Below are positions 55,080 through 64,000 of a stretch of DNA of 64,000 bases, one piece after another (position 1 is the stretch's first letter; every line of letters starts with the position of its first letter). Location of the stretch: positions 145,342 to 209,341 of the forward strand of contig NZ_CALNWY010000004.1 of assembly GCF_940807255.1 (NCBI RefSeq). Reading direction: 5' to 3'. The notes below the pieces were generated by a model that was not told where the DNA came from, made no database searches, and saw only the letters and a list, made by a program, of their open reading frames with translations. The position numbers and the translations under genes were made by a program. Source of the DNA: Mixta sp. Marseille-Q2659 (GTDB lineage: Bacteria > Pseudomonadota > Gammaproteobacteria > Enterobacterales > Enterobacteriaceae).

Positions 55080-58000
55080 TTGAACGCGGTAAGTTTCGCT
55101 CGCTAACGCTGATTAACTGGAATGGTTTTTTTGCACGCACCTTCGAGCTTGATAATCTGGTCACCACGCTCTCCGGCGGTAACGGTGCCGGTAAATCCAC
55201 GACGATGGCGGCCTTTATTACGGCAATGATCCCCGATCTGACACTGCTCCATTTCCGTAACACAACCGAAGCGGGTTCCACCAGCGGATCGCGCGACAAA
55301 GGGCTGCACGGCAAACTGCGGCCCGGCGTCTGTTACTCGGTGCTGGATGTGGTCAATTCGCGCCATCAGCGGGTGATTGTCGGCGTGCGCCTGCAACAGG
55401 TCGCCGGACGCGATAAGAAAGTGGATATTCGTCCTTTCAGCATTCACGGCCTGCCGACCGCGCTGCATCCTACGGAAATGTTGACGGAAACCGTAGGCAC
55501 CCGTCAGGCGCGCGTATTGCCGCTTAACGAACTGAAAGATCGCGTTGAGGCGATGGAAGGGGTGCAGTTTAAACAGTACAACTCCATTACTGATTACCAC
55601 AGCCTGATGTTTGAACTGGGCATCGTTGCGCGTCGTCTGCGTTCGGCCAGCGATCGCAGCAAGTTCTATCGCCTGATTGAAGCTTCGCTATACGGCGGGA
55701 TTTCCAGCGCTATTACCCGCTCGCTGCGCGATTACCTGCTGCCGGAAAACAGCGGCGTGCGCAAAGCGTTTCAGGATATGGAAGCGGCGCTGCGCGAAAA
55801 CCGCATGACGCTGGAGGCGATTCGCGTTACCCAGTCCGACCGCGACCTGTTTAAGCATTTGATCTCTGAAGCGACCAACTATGTGGCGGCGGATTATATG
55901 CGCCACGCTAACGAGCGCCGCATTCATCTGGATAGCGCGCTGGCGTTGCGTAACGATCTGTTTACCAGCCGTAAGCAACTGGCTGCCGAACAGTACCGCC
56001 ACGTTGAAATGGCGCGCGAGCTGGCGGAACACAGCGCGGCCGAAAGCGATCTGGAAACCGATTATCAGGCTGCCAGCGACCATCTTAATTTGGTGCAAAC
56101 AGCGGTGCGTCAGCAGGAGAAAATCGAGCGCTATGAGGCCGATATTGACGAGCTGACCTATCGGCTGGAAGAGCAGAACGAGGTCGTAACCGAAGCGCGG
56201 GAAATCCAGGAAGAGAATGAGGCGCGTCGGGAAGCGGCGGAGCTGGAAGTTGATGAGCTAAAAAGCCAGCTGGCGGATTACCAGCAGGCGCTGGATGTCC
56301 AGCAAACGCGTGCTATTCAGTATCAGCAGGCGCTTCAGGCGTTACAGCGCGCCCAGGAGATTTGCCGTCTGCCTGAACTGAACGTGGATAACGCGGAAGA
56401 GTGGCAGGAAACATTCCAGGCGCGCGAGCAGGAAACGACAGAAAATCTGTTGCTGCTTGAGCAGAAAATGAGCGTTGCTGAGGCGGCGCACAGCCAGTTC
56501 GAACAGGCGTTCGAACTGGTATGTAAAATTGCCGGCCCGGTCAGTCGCAGCGAAGCCTGGCAGACCGGACGGGAACTGTTGCGTGACGCGGCTAACCAGC
56601 GCCATCAGGCCGATCAGCTTGCCTCGCTGCGTATGCGCCTGTCCGAAATGGAACAGCGTCTGCGCGAGCAGTATGAAGCTGAGCGTTTGCTTAATGAATT
56701 TTGCAAACGTCAGGGCCAGCAGTACGACGCTCACGAGCTTGAGGCGTTGCAGCAGGAGCTGGAAGCGCGCATTGAGCAACTTGGACAGAGCGTAGCGGAC
56801 GCTGGCGAACAGCGCATGATGATGCGCCAGGAGCTGGAGCAGGTACGCGAACGGATCGCGCAGCTGACCGCCCGTGCGCCGCACTGGCTGGCAGCGCAGG
56901 AGATTCTGACGCAGCTTAGCGAGCAGACCGGCCAGCCGCTGGAAAGCAGCCAGCAGGTGACTGAATTTATGCAGCAGCTGCTGGAACGCGAGCGTGAAAC
57001 CACGGTTGAGCGTGATGAAATAGCGGCGCGCAAGCGTGAAACAGAACAGCAAATTGAGCGCTTAAGCCAGCCCGGTGGTTCAGAGGATCCGCGGCTCAAT
57101 GCGCTGGCGGAGCGTTTCGGCGGCGTGCTGCTTTCAGAAATTTACGATGATGTGACGCTGGAAGACGCGCCTTACTTCTCGGCGCTGTATGGGCCGTCTC
57201 GTCATGCCATCGTGGTGCCCGATCTTTCACTGGTGCGCGAACAGCTGGACGGCCTGGAAGATTGCCCGGAAGATCTCTATCTGATCGAAGGGGATCCGCA
57301 ATCTTTTGATGACAGCGTTTTCAGCACGGAAGAGCTGGAAAAAGCGGTGGTTGTGAAGGTTGCCGAGCGCCAGTGGCGCTACTCGCGTTTTCCTAAGGTG
57401 CCGCTGTTTGGCCGCGCTGCCCGTGAAAAACAGCTGGAGCTGTTACATGCCGAACGCGAGCAGCTGGCGGAAACCTATGCCACGCTCTCGTTTGACGTGC
57501 AAAAAACGCAGCGCCTGCATCAGTCCTTTAGCCGTTTTATCGGCAGCCACCTGGCCGTCGCGTTTGAAGAAGATCCGGAAGCGCAAATTCGTCAGCTAAA
57601 CGCGCGTCGTGGGGAAATCGAACGTGCGCTAAACGCTCATGAAAGCGAAAACCAGCAGCATCGTCAGCAGTTCGAGCAGGCGAAAGAGGGCGTGGCACAG
57701 CTGAACCGCCTTTTGCCGCGCGTCAGTCTGCTCCTTGATGAGACGCTGGCCGATCGTTGTGAAGAGCTGCGTGAGCTGGTAAGCGAAGCGCAGGAAGCCG
57801 CGCGCTTTATTCAACAGCACGGCAATCACCTGGCGCGTCTGGAACCGCTGCTGTCGGTGCTGCAAAGCGATCCGCAACAGCATGAGCAGCTCAAAGCTGA
57901 TTATCAGCAGGCGCAGCAGGCACAGCGCGAAGCGCGACAGCAGGCCTTTGCTATCACCGAAGTCGTGCAGCGTCGCGCACATTTTAACTATGCGGACTCC

Positions 58001-59554
58001 GCCGGTATGCTTACCGGCAACAGCGATCTAAATGAAAAACTGCGTCAGCGTCTGGAACATGCGGAAGCGGAACGTGCGCGGGCGCGTGAACAGTTGCGCG
58101 AGCATCAGGTAAAACTGACGCAGTATTCGCAGGTGCTGGCTTCGCTAAAAAGCGCTTACGATGCCAAGCGCGATATGCTGAAAGAGTTGCAACAGGAGAT
58201 GCAGGAGATTGGCGTCCAGGCGGACTCCAGTGCTGAAGAGCGCGCCAGAATACGTCGCGATGAGCTGCATAATGCCTTAAGCCATAACCGTTCTCGCCGC
58301 AATCAGTTGGAAAAACAGCTGACATTCTGCGAAGCGGAAATGGATGGCCTGCAGAAGAAACTGCGTCGCCTGGAGCGTGATTACCATATCAGCCGTGAAC
58401 AGGTCGTGACCGCTAAGGCAGGCTGGTGCGCTGTGATGCGTTTGGTGAAAGATAATGGCGTCGAACGCCGACTGCATCGCCGTGAACTGGCCTATCTGGG
58501 CGGTGATGAGCTACGTTCAATGTCGGATAAAGCGCTGGGCGCGCTGCGTCTGGCGGTGGCCGATAATGAACACCTGCGTGATGTGCTGCGCCTTTCGGAG
58601 GATCCAAAGCGGCCTGAGCGTAAAATTCAGTTTTTTATCGCCGTGTATCAACATCTGCGCGAACGTATTCGTCAGGACATCATCCGTACCGACGATCCGG
58701 TTGAAGCTATCGAACAGATGGAAATCGAGCTGAGCCGTCTGACTGAGGAGCTGACCGCACGCGAGCAGATGCTGGCTATCAGCTCGCGCAGCGTAGCGAA
58801 CATTATTCGTAAAACCATTCAGCGTGAGCAAAACCGCATTCGTCAGCTTAACCAGGGGCTGCAAAGCGTTAGCTTTGGTCAGGTACGCAGCGTTCGCCTG
58901 AATGTGAACGTACGTGAAAGTCATGCGACGTTGTTGGATGTGCTGTCTGAACAACATGAGCAGCATCAGGATCTGTTTAACAGCAATCGCCTTACCTTCT
59001 CTGAAGCGTTGGCGAAGCTCTGGCAGCGTCTCAATCCACAGATTGATATGGGACAGCGCACGGCACAAACCATCGGCGAAGAGTTGCTGGATTACCGTAA
59101 CTACCTGGAAATGGAAGTTGAGGTTAACCGTGGTTCGGACGGCTGGCTGCGTGCTGAGAGCGGGGCGCTTTCAACCGGTGAGGCGATCGGTACCGGGATG
59201 TCTATTCTGGTGATGGTTGTACAGAGCTGGGAGGAAGAGGCGCGCCGTCTGCGTGGTAAAGATATTAGCCCGTGCCGCCTGCTGTTTCTTGATGAAGCCG
59301 CGCGTCTCGACGCCAAGTCTATTGCTACCCTGTTTGAACTCTGCGAACGTCTGGAAATGCAGCTTATTATTGCCGCGCCGGAAAATATCAGTCCGGAGAA
59401 AGGCACCACCTATAAGTTGGTGCGTAAGGTCTTTAATAATACTGAACATGTCCATGTTGTTGGATTGAGAGGTTTCTCTGCCGATCCGCTGCCTGGCGCA
59501 ACGACATCGCCTTCCGGGCAGGACCAGCTGGAGGACGAAAAAACGCAGGTATAA
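55076..59554 (+). CDS. mukB: Chromosome partition protein MukB (SMC-like)
   Basis: SMC-like ATPase of the enterobacterial condensin, organising and segregating the chromosome and binding topoisomerase IV. It has 1492 residues (E. coli 1486). The head has Walker [10 protein letters not shown] at 34-42, signature [12 protein letters not shown] near 1365 and Walker [12 protein letters not shown] near 1401-1411. Long coiled coils run about 290-640 and 800-1100, rich in Gln, Glu, Ala and Leu, flanking the hinge ([20 protein letters not shown] region and following). The C-terminal tail after residue 1460 is variable. A hairpin terminator follows. Confidence 0.97.
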   Translation: MIERGKFRSLTLINWNGFFARTFELDNLVTTLSGGNGAGKSTTMAAFITAMIPDLTLLHFRNTTEAGSTSGSRDKGLHGKLRPGVCYSVLDVVNSRHQRVIVGVRLQQVAGRDKKVDIRPFSIHGLPTALHPTEMLTETVGTRQARVLPLNELKDRVEAMEGVQFKQYNSITDYHSLMFELGIVARRLRSASDRSKFYRLIEASLYGGISSAITRSLRDYLLPENSGVRKAFQDMEAALRENRMTLEAIRVTQSDRDLFKHLISEATNYVAADYMRHANERRIHLDSALALRNDLFTSRKQLAAEQYRHVEMARELAEHSAAESDLETDYQAASDHLNLVQTAVRQQEKIERYEADIDELTYRLEEQNEVVTEAREIQEENEARREAAELEVDELKSQLADYQQALDVQQTRAIQYQQALQALQRAQEICRLPELNVDNAEEWQETFQAREQETTENLLLLEQKMSVAEAAHSQFEQAFELVCKIAGPVSRSEAWQTGRELLRDAANQRHQADQLASLRMRLSEMEQRLREQYEAERLLNEFCKRQGQQYDAHELEALQQELEARIEQLGQSVADAGEQRMMMRQELEQVRERIAQLTARAPHWLAAQEILTQLSEQTGQPLESSQQVTEFMQQLLERERETTVERDEIAARKRETEQQIERLSQPGGSEDPRLNALAERFGGVLLSEIYDDVTLEDAPYFSALYGPSRHAIVVPDLSLVREQLDGLEDCPEDLYLIEGDPQSFDDSVFSTEELEKAVVVKVAERQWRYSRFPKVPLFGRAAREKQLELLHAEREQLAETYATLSFDVQKTQRLHQSFSRFIGSHLAVAFEEDPEAQIRQLNARRGEIERALNAHESENQQHRQQFEQAKEGVAQLNRLLPRVSLLLDETLADRCEELRELVSEAQEAARFIQQHGNHLARLEPLLSVLQSDPQQHEQLKADYQQAQQAQREARQQAFAITEVVQRRAHFNYADSAGMLTGNSDLNEKLRQRLEHAEAERARAREQLREHQVKLTQYSQVLASLKSAYDAKRDMLKELQQEMQEIGVQADSSAEERARIRRDELHNALSHNRSRRNQLEKQLTFCEAEMDGLQKKLRRLERDYHISREQVVTAKAGWCAVMRLVKDNGVERRLHRRELAYLGGDELRSMSDKALGALRLAVADNEHLRDVLRLSEDPKRPERKIQFFIAVYQHLRERIRQDIIRTDDPVEAIEQMEIELSRLTEELTAREQMLAISSRSVANIIRKTIQREQNRIRQLNQGLQSVSFGQVRSVRLNVNVRESHATLLDVLSEQHEQHQDLFNSNRLTFSEALAKLWQRLNPQIDMGQRTAQTIGEELLDYRNYLEMEVEVNRGSDGWLRAESGALSTGEAIGTGMSILVMVVQSWEEEARRLRGKDISPCRLLFLDEAARLDAKSIATLFELCERLEMQLIIAAPENISPEKGTTYKLVRKVFNNTEHVHVVGLRGFSADPLPGATTSPSGQDQLEDEKTQV

Positions 59555-59589
59555 ATGTGGTAAAACTGTTGCCCCGCGTTTAATCTAAT

Positions 59590-59623
59590 CAACGGCATTT
59601 GCTCTATGAGACAAATGCCGTTG
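59590..59623 (+). terminator. Terminator of the cmoM-mukFEB operon
   Basis: Perfect 12-bp stem CAACGGCATTTG / CAAATGCCGTTG with a 10-base loop, followed by TTCGTTTAT. It starts 35 bases after the mukB stop. The first in-frame ATG of the ldtD frame (59606) lies in its loop, which argues against that start. Confidence 0.8.
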
Positions 59624-59701
59624 TTCGTTTATATACTTATTATAATAATTAACAATCTTGACGGTTTGTTAACCGTGAACCAAAACTGGCAGGGGGCAAG
59701 G

Positions 59702-61507
59702 ATGTTGCTGGCAAAATGTAAGGCACTGAAAAAAACAACGCTGGCCTGGGCTATCGTAATCAGCCTGTTACAGGTATGTACTGCTGAAGCGGCTATTATT
59801 ACGGCCGTGCCGGGAGAACGGGCCAGTGAAACCATGAGCGCTGCGGCGAGCCAACAGCAAATGCTGGCCGCATTACCGCAAGGCGTTAAACCATTCTATA
59901 CCGGCACGCTGGCCTCCTTGTATGCTGCGCGCCATATGCAGCCGGTATGGCAGGACAGAGAGGCAGTACAGCATTTTCAACAACAGCTGGCCGAAGTCGC
60001 TATCTCAGGTGTTCAGCCGCAGTTTACTCAGTGGGTACAGTTATTAACCCGTTCCGATATTACCGGTATGGCGCGCGATATTATTTTGTCGGACGCTATG
60101 CTCGGTTATCTGCAATTTGTCGCTAACGTGCCGAAGCAGGGCGAGAACTGGCTTTACAGCCGCGTACCTTACAAAATGGCATTGCCGCCGCTCTCGGTAA
60201 CCAATCAATGGCTGTCGGCAGTAGATAACGGCAATTTAGCCAGCTTCGTGAATTCGTTGGCTCCTCAACATCCGCAATATGCACCTATGCATAAAGCGTT
60301 AAAACAGCTGCTGGCGGATAATCGTCCGTGGCCACAGTTGAAAGATAAGCAGACGCTGCGGCCTGGGCAGGTAAGCGATGATGTGCCTGCGCTTGAAGAG
60401 ATTTTGCAGCGTACCGGTATGTTAAAAGCTGAAGATGTACCGGCACCTGATGAGGATGCCGTTGCTACTTCGGATGTCAGCCACAGCGATCAATCTTTTA
60501 CCGTCAGTCCTTCGGCAGCTAACGTGACTGATATGGCTACCTCTACGCCGACTAATCGGGGTAATGTTGCGCCTTCACAGCCGGTGGCAGCAAGCAGCAA
60601 TATTTATAGCCCAACGCTAATCGAAGCCGTTAAACGCTTTCAGCGCTGGCAAGGGCTTGAGGCTGACGGCGCCATTGGCCCACGCACGCGGGAGTGGCTA
60701 AATGTTTCACCTCAGTTGCGCGCCTCGCTGCTGGCATTGAATATACAACGTCTGCGTTTATTGCCGGATGATATGCGCAATGGAATTATGGTCAATATTG
60801 CCAACTATTCGCTGGTCTATTACGCCAACGGCAATGAAATTCTCTCTTCCCGTGTCATTGTCGGGCGTCCCGATCGTAAGACGCCTCTGATGCGTAGCGC
60901 TTTAAATAACGTGGTATTAAATCCGCCCTGGAATGTTCCCACTACGCTGGTACGTCAGGATATTATTCCTAAGGTGAAACGCGATCCCTCTTACCTGTAT
61001 AAGCACGGGTATACATTACTTTCCGGCTGGAGTAATGATGCAGAAGTTATCGATCCGAGCATGATTGACTGGAGCATGGTTTCCGCTGCAACTTTCCCGT
61101 ATCGAATTCGCCAGGCTCCCGGCGCCAATAACTCCCTGGGACGCTTCAAATTTAATATGCCCAGCTCGGATGCCATTTATCTACATGACACGCCGAACCA
61201 TAATCTTTTCCAGAAGGATATAAGGGCGCTGAGTTCCGGCTGCGTACGCGTTAATAAAGCCTCAGAACTGGCCAATTTGCTGTTACAGGATGCCGGCTGG
61301 AATAATGCGCGTATCTCCAGCAGCCTGCAGCAGGGCGACACCCGTTACGTTCCGATTCGACACCGGATCCCGGTCAATCTCTTTTATCTTACCGCCTGGG
61401 TATCCGATGATGGTATGACACAGTTCCGCACAGATATTTACAATTATGATACTACCGCTCAGTCAGGTACGCGTATCCTGACTCAGGCCGGTCAGCTCAT
61501 GCTTTAA
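59702..61507 (+). CDS. ldtD: L,D-transpeptidase LdtD (YcbB)
   Basis: Periplasmic enzyme forming 3-3 crosslinks between meso-DAP residues in peptidoglycan. It has 601 residues from the ATG at 59702 ([20 protein letters not shown]), with AGGGGG and AAGG just upstream. An open frame back to 59606 is rejected. A signal peptide ends near residue 30. The scaffold domain follows. A peptidoglycan-binding motif ([28 protein letters not shown], read in parts) is at 305-335. The YkuD catalytic domain has HDTPNHNLF and the nucleophile C514 in SSGCVRVN. A Ser/Thr/Pro-rich linker at 255-300 differs from E. coli. Confidence 0.94.
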   Translation: MLLAKCKALKKTTLAWAIVISLLQVCTAEAAIITAVPGERASETMSAAASQQQMLAALPQGVKPFYTGTLASLYAARHMQPVWQDREAVQHFQQQLAEVAISGVQPQFTQWVQLLTRSDITGMARDIILSDAMLGYLQFVANVPKQGENWLYSRVPYKMALPPLSVTNQWLSAVDNGNLASFVNSLAPQHPQYAPMHKALKQLLADNRPWPQLKDKQTLRPGQVSDDVPALEEILQRTGMLKAEDVPAPDEDAVATSDVSHSDQSFTVSPSAANVTDMATSTPTNRGNVAPSQPVAASSNIYSPTLIEAVKRFQRWQGLEADGAIGPRTREWLNVSPQLRASLLALNIQRLRLLPDDMRNGIMVNIANYSLVYYANGNEILSSRVIVGRPDRKTPLMRSALNNVVLNPPWNVPTTLVRQDIIPKVKRDPSYLYKHGYTLLSGWSNDAEVIDPSMIDWSMVSAATFPYRIRQAPGANNSLGRFKFNMPSSDAIYLHDTPNHNLFQKDIRALSSGCVRVNKASELANLLLQDAGWNNARISSSLQQGDTRYVPIRHRIPVNLFYLTAWVSDDGMTQFRTDIYNYDTTAQSGTRILTQAGQLML

Positions 61508-61531
61508 TCCTTGATTCGTTAAACTTTTCTC

Positions 61532-61557
61532 CGATAGCCTGCAATTGCAGGCTATCG
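61532..61557 (+). terminator. Palindrome after ldtD
   Basis: A 26-base perfect palindrome (CGATAGCCTGCAA and its complement half TTGCAGGCTATCG) 24 bases after the ldtD stop, followed by TCTTATAT. It can form an 11-bp stem with an AATT loop and probably acts as the ldtD terminator. Confidence 0.7.
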
Positions 61558-61692
61558 TCTTATATATCCCTTCTCCGTTTATCTTCACATTACTGCCGTT
61601 TAGTACCTTGACGTGTTTAAAAGTGGCGGTTATGGTGCGGGCTTGTGTACTTTTTACACGCTTCGCTTTCTTTTTGCAGGTAAACGCATTTT

Positions 61693-62241
61693 ATGGCTAA
61701 TTTTGATTCACAACGTCGTAAGCTGCTGGTTTTAGGTGGTGCGGCAGCTGGGCTTGCGCTGCTGCCAGGTTCAGCTCTTGCCTCAGTTTCGACTTCTCGC
61801 CCTCGTATACTTACGCTTAATAATCTTCATACCGGTGAAACCCTTAAAACCGAGTTTTTTAATGGGAAAAGTTACGATAAGGATGAGTTGGCGCGGTTGA
61901 ATCATTTTTTCCGTGATTATCGGGCTAATAAGGTTAAGAGTATCGATCCCGGTCTGTTTGATCAGCTTTATCGTCTCCAGGCCATGCTGGAAACTCGCAA
62001 GCCCGTACAGCTTATTTCTGGCTACCGCTCATTAGCGACCAATAATATGCTGCGTGAAAAAGGCAGCGGCGTGGCGAAACATAGCTACCATACGCTTGGG
62101 CAAGCCATGGATTTTCATATTGAAGGAATTTCTCTGAGCAATATTCGTAAAGCGGCGCTGAAAATGCGTGCTGGTGGTGTAGGATATTATCCACGTAGTA
62201 ACTTTGTGCATATTGATACCGGGCCGGTGCGCCACTGGTAA
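61693..62241 (+). CDS. mepK: Murein endopeptidase MepK (YcbK)
   Basis: Periplasmic zinc endopeptidase of the M15/DUF882 family. In E. coli it cleaves 3-3 crosslinks, which LdtD makes. It has 182 residues, the E. coli length. The signal has a twin-arginine motif (SQRRKLLVLGGAAAG) and a cleavage site near ALA30, so Tat export is likely. Likely zinc ligands are H133 and D140 (SYHTLGQAMDFH) and H173 (FVHIDTG). It lies 186 bases after ldtD, pairing the maker and cutter of the same bond. Confidence 0.95.
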   Translation: MANFDSQRRKLLVLGGAAAGLALLPGSALASVSTSRPRILTLNNLHTGETLKTEFFNGKSYDKDELARLNHFFRDYRANKVKSIDPGLFDQLYRLQAMLETRKPVQLISGYRSLATNNMLREKGSGVAKHSYHTLGQAMDFHIEGISLSNIRKAALKMRAGGVGYYPRSNFVHIDTGPVRHW

Positions 62242-62290
62242 TGCAGAGAATACCCCGACGGCTTTTTGACCGGGCGGGTCATGGAGCTTT

Positions 62291-62920
62291 ATGGATTATC
62301 ATATTATTCCCGTTACGGCATTTGCGCAGAACTGTTCGTTGATCTGGTGTAGTGAAACGCGCGAGGCGGCGCTAGTCGATCCGGGCGGCGATGCGGAACT
62401 GATTAAACAACAGGTTGAAGCGCAGAACGTTACGGTAAAATCAGTGCTGCTTACCCATGGACATCTTGACCATGTGGGCGCAGCCGCTGAACTGGCTGCC
62501 CATTATGGCGTGCAGATTATTGGTCCGCATAAGCAGGATGCGTTTTGGCTGGAGGCGCTGCCGGTGCAGAGTCAAATGTTTGGACTGGCGGAATGCGCGC
62601 CACTGGTCCCCGATTGCTGGCTGGAAGAGGGTGAAAGCGTACAGGTGGGTAATACGAGACTGGAAGTCTTACATTGCCCTGGTCATACACCTGGCCATAT
62701 CGTCTTTTTCGATCGTGCAGGGCGCTTATTAATTTCCGGCGATGTGATTTTTAGCGGCGGCGTAGGCCGAACTGATTTTCCGCAGGGCGATCATCAGGCC
62801 CTGATCGATGCTATTAAAAATAAATTACTGCCGCTGGGCGATAATATTACCTTTATTCCTGGCCATGGCCCTCTGTCAACCCTGGGACGTGAACGGATCA
62901 GTAATCCTTTTTTAATTTGA
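62291..62920 (+). CDS. gloC: Hydroxyacylglutathione hydrolase GloC (YcbL)
   Basis: Type II glyoxalase hydrolysing S-D-lactoylglutathione, a small metallo-beta-lactamase-fold enzyme. It has 209 residues (E. coli 215). The metal site reads THGHLDH at 55-61 (H56, H58, D60, H61). [29 protein letters not shown] and [15 protein letters not shown] follow. The start at 62291 ([19 protein letters not shown]) matches the family. An ATG at 62281 is out of frame. A bidirectional terminator separates it from convergent aspC. Confidence 0.94.
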   Translation: MDYHIIPVTAFAQNCSLIWCSETREAALVDPGGDAELIKQQVEAQNVTVKSVLLTHGHLDHVGAAAELAAHYGVQIIGPHKQDAFWLEALPVQSQMFGLAECAPLVPDCWLEEGESVQVGNTRLEVLHCPGHTPGHIVFFDRAGRLLISGDVIFSGGVGRTDFPQGDHQALIDAIKNKLLPLGDNITFIPGHGPLSTLGRERISNPFLI

Positions 62921-62924
62921 TTAT

Positions 62925-62952
62925 AAAAAATGGGCCGCCTGGCCCATTTTTT
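62925..62952. terminator. Bidirectional terminator between gloC and aspC
   Basis: Stem AAATGGGCC / GGCCCATTT with loop GCCT, flanked by six A on one side and six T on the other, between convergent genes. Confidence 0.93.
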
Positions 62953-62962
62953 ACAGCAGAAC

Positions 62963-64000
62963 TTACAGAACCGCCACGATAGCTTCGCACAGCGCCGCCA
63001 TATTATCTGGCGTCATACCTGCCACGTTAACACGTCCTGAATTGACGGCATAAACGCCAAATTCTTCGCGCAGACGAATAACCTGATCTTTATTTAACCC
63101 GCTAAAAGAGAACATGCCGTTTTGACGAATGATAAAGCTGAAATCACGGTTAGCGCCTTTCTCCTGCAAGGTATTAACAAACAGCTGGCGCATACGATGA
63201 ATACGCTGACGCATGTCGGTTAATTCCTGCTCCCAAATTGCACGCAGCGCGTCATTGCCAAGAATAGTCGCAACAACGGCGGCACCGTGAGCGGGTGGGT
63301 TAGAGTAGTTTGCGCGAATGGTATATTTTACCTGGCTGAAGGCAGTATCCGCGACGCTGCTGTCAGCGGCAACCAGCGTGAAAGCGCCCACGCGTTCGTT
63401 ATACAGGCCAAAGTTTTTGGAATAGGAACTGGCGACAATCAATTCGCTATGGCTGGCAGCAAAAATACGTAAACCTTCCGCATCTTCTTCCAGACCGCGT
63501 GCAAAGCCCTGATAGGCAAAGTCGAATAACGGCAGCCAGCCGCTCGCTTTAGACAGCTCCGCCAGTTGAGCCCACTGTTCTGCCGTTGGATCAATGCCGG
63601 TTGGGTTATGGCAGCAGCCATGGAACAGCACTACGTCACCCGCTTTTGCGCCACGCAGACTGGCAAGCATAGCGTCAAAATCAAGCTGGTGATTCGCAGC
63701 GTCATAATAATCGTATTCGCACACTTCGAGGCCAGCGGAATGGAATACATTTTTATGGTTTGGCCAGCTGGGATTGCTGATCCAGACGCGCTTCGCGCTG
63801 GTCTGAGTTGCCAGAAAATCAGCGGCTACGCGCAGGGCGCCGGTGCCGCCAGGCGTCTGGGCTGTACGAGCGCGTTTGGCGCTGATAATTGCACTATCCG
63901 TGCCAAACAGTAAGGCCTGAGTACAGCGAGCAAAGTCTGCCAGGCCATCAATGCTGAGGTAATTTTTTGTGGTTTCGTTTTCCAGCAGATATTGCTCGGC
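62963..64000 (-). CDS. aspC: Aspartate aminotransferase AspC (partial, 5' end outside window)
   Basis: PLP enzyme interconverting aspartate and oxaloacetate with glutamate as partner. The reading frame is open from the right edge to 62963, 345 codons plus stop. The visible N-terminus [15 protein letters not shown] matches about residue 52 of the 396-residue E. coli enzyme, so roughly 50 residues lie outside. PLP contacts are present: [42 protein letters not shown] and the PLP lysine in [15 protein letters not shown]. The substrate-binding arginine is in [13 protein letters not shown]. The internal ATG at 63724 is not the real start. Confidence 0.96.
   Translation of the reverse strand, partial: AEQYLLENETTKNYLSIDGLADFARCTQALLFGTDSAIISAKRARTAQTPGGTGALRVAADFLATQTSAKRVWISNPSWPNHKNVFHSAGLEVCEYDYYDAANHQLDFDAMLASLRGAKAGDVVLFHGCCHNPTGIDPTAEQWAQLAELSKASGWLPLFDFAYQGFARGLEEDAEGLRIFAASHSELIVASSYSKNFGLYNERVGAFTLVAADSSVADTAFSQVKYTIRANYSNPPAHGAAVVATILGNDALRAIWEQELTDMRQRIHRMRQLFVNTLQEKGANRDFSFIIRQNGMFSFSGLNKDQVIRLREEFGVYAVNSGRVNVAGMTPDNMAALCEAIVAVL

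Overview
The window is a stretch of core chromosome from a gammaproteobacterium of the order Enterobacterales. Almost every protein is recognisable as the close counterpart of an Escherichia coli protein, and gene order follows E. coli from the art operon to aspC. Several E. coli blocks are absent: ybjS-ybjT, the aqpZ-to-macB segment, the serW tRNA, dmsABC-ycaC and ycaM-ycaN-ycaK. This condensed order fits an Erwiniaceae member (Pantoea, Mixta or Erwinia-like), but the genus is an inference. No prophage, insertion sequence, CRISPR array, plasmid gene, rRNA or tRNA was seen.

Layout. Positions 1-2.7 kb: arginine ABC importer artP-artI-artQ-artM on the minus strand, with artM cut by the left edge. 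2.8-5.7 kb: lipoprotein YbjP, YbjQ, the peptidoglycan amidase AmiD and threonine aldolase LtaE. 5.8-12.2 kb: pyruvate oxidase PoxB, the nitrosative-stress pair hcp-hcr, the lysine exporter LysO and a ytfE-type iron-sulfur repair gene with a frameshift near its end. 12.6-15.9 kb: CspD and the ClpS-ClpA protease adaptor and unfoldase. 16-22 kb, minus strand: infA, aat, cydC, cydD, trxB. 22.4-30.3 kb, plus strand: lrp, ftsK, lolA, rarA, serS. 30.5-38 kb: the transporter YcaD, then minus-strand pflA, pflB, focA and ycaO. 38.2-51.3 kb, plus strand: serC-aroA, cmk, rpsA, ihfB, comEC-like ycaI, msbA-lpxK, ycaQ, ycaR-kdsB. 51.4-64 kb: elyC (minus), cmoM-mukF-mukE-mukB, ldtD, mepK, gloC, and aspC (minus, cut by the right edge).

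The genes support central functions. These are anaerobic pyruvate metabolism (pflB, pflA, focA, with an FNR-like site upstream), aerobic pyruvate oxidation (poxB), chromosome segregation (ftsK, mukBEF, ihfB), envelope building (msbA, lpxK, kdsB, lolA, ldtD, mepK, amiD, elyC), amino-acid synthesis (serC, aroA, aspC), translation (infA, serS, rpsA), protein turnover (clpS, clpA, aat) and defence against nitric oxide. Good palindromes of the NsrR type precede both hcp and ytfE, which are near neighbours here although they lie far apart in E. coli.

No undescribed multi-gene system was found. The points most worth a second look are the ytfE frameshift, which removes a predicted di-iron ligand, the clustering of two NsrR-type targets, the apparently empty space between clpA and infA where E. 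coli carries serW, and several strong hairpins at operon junctions.
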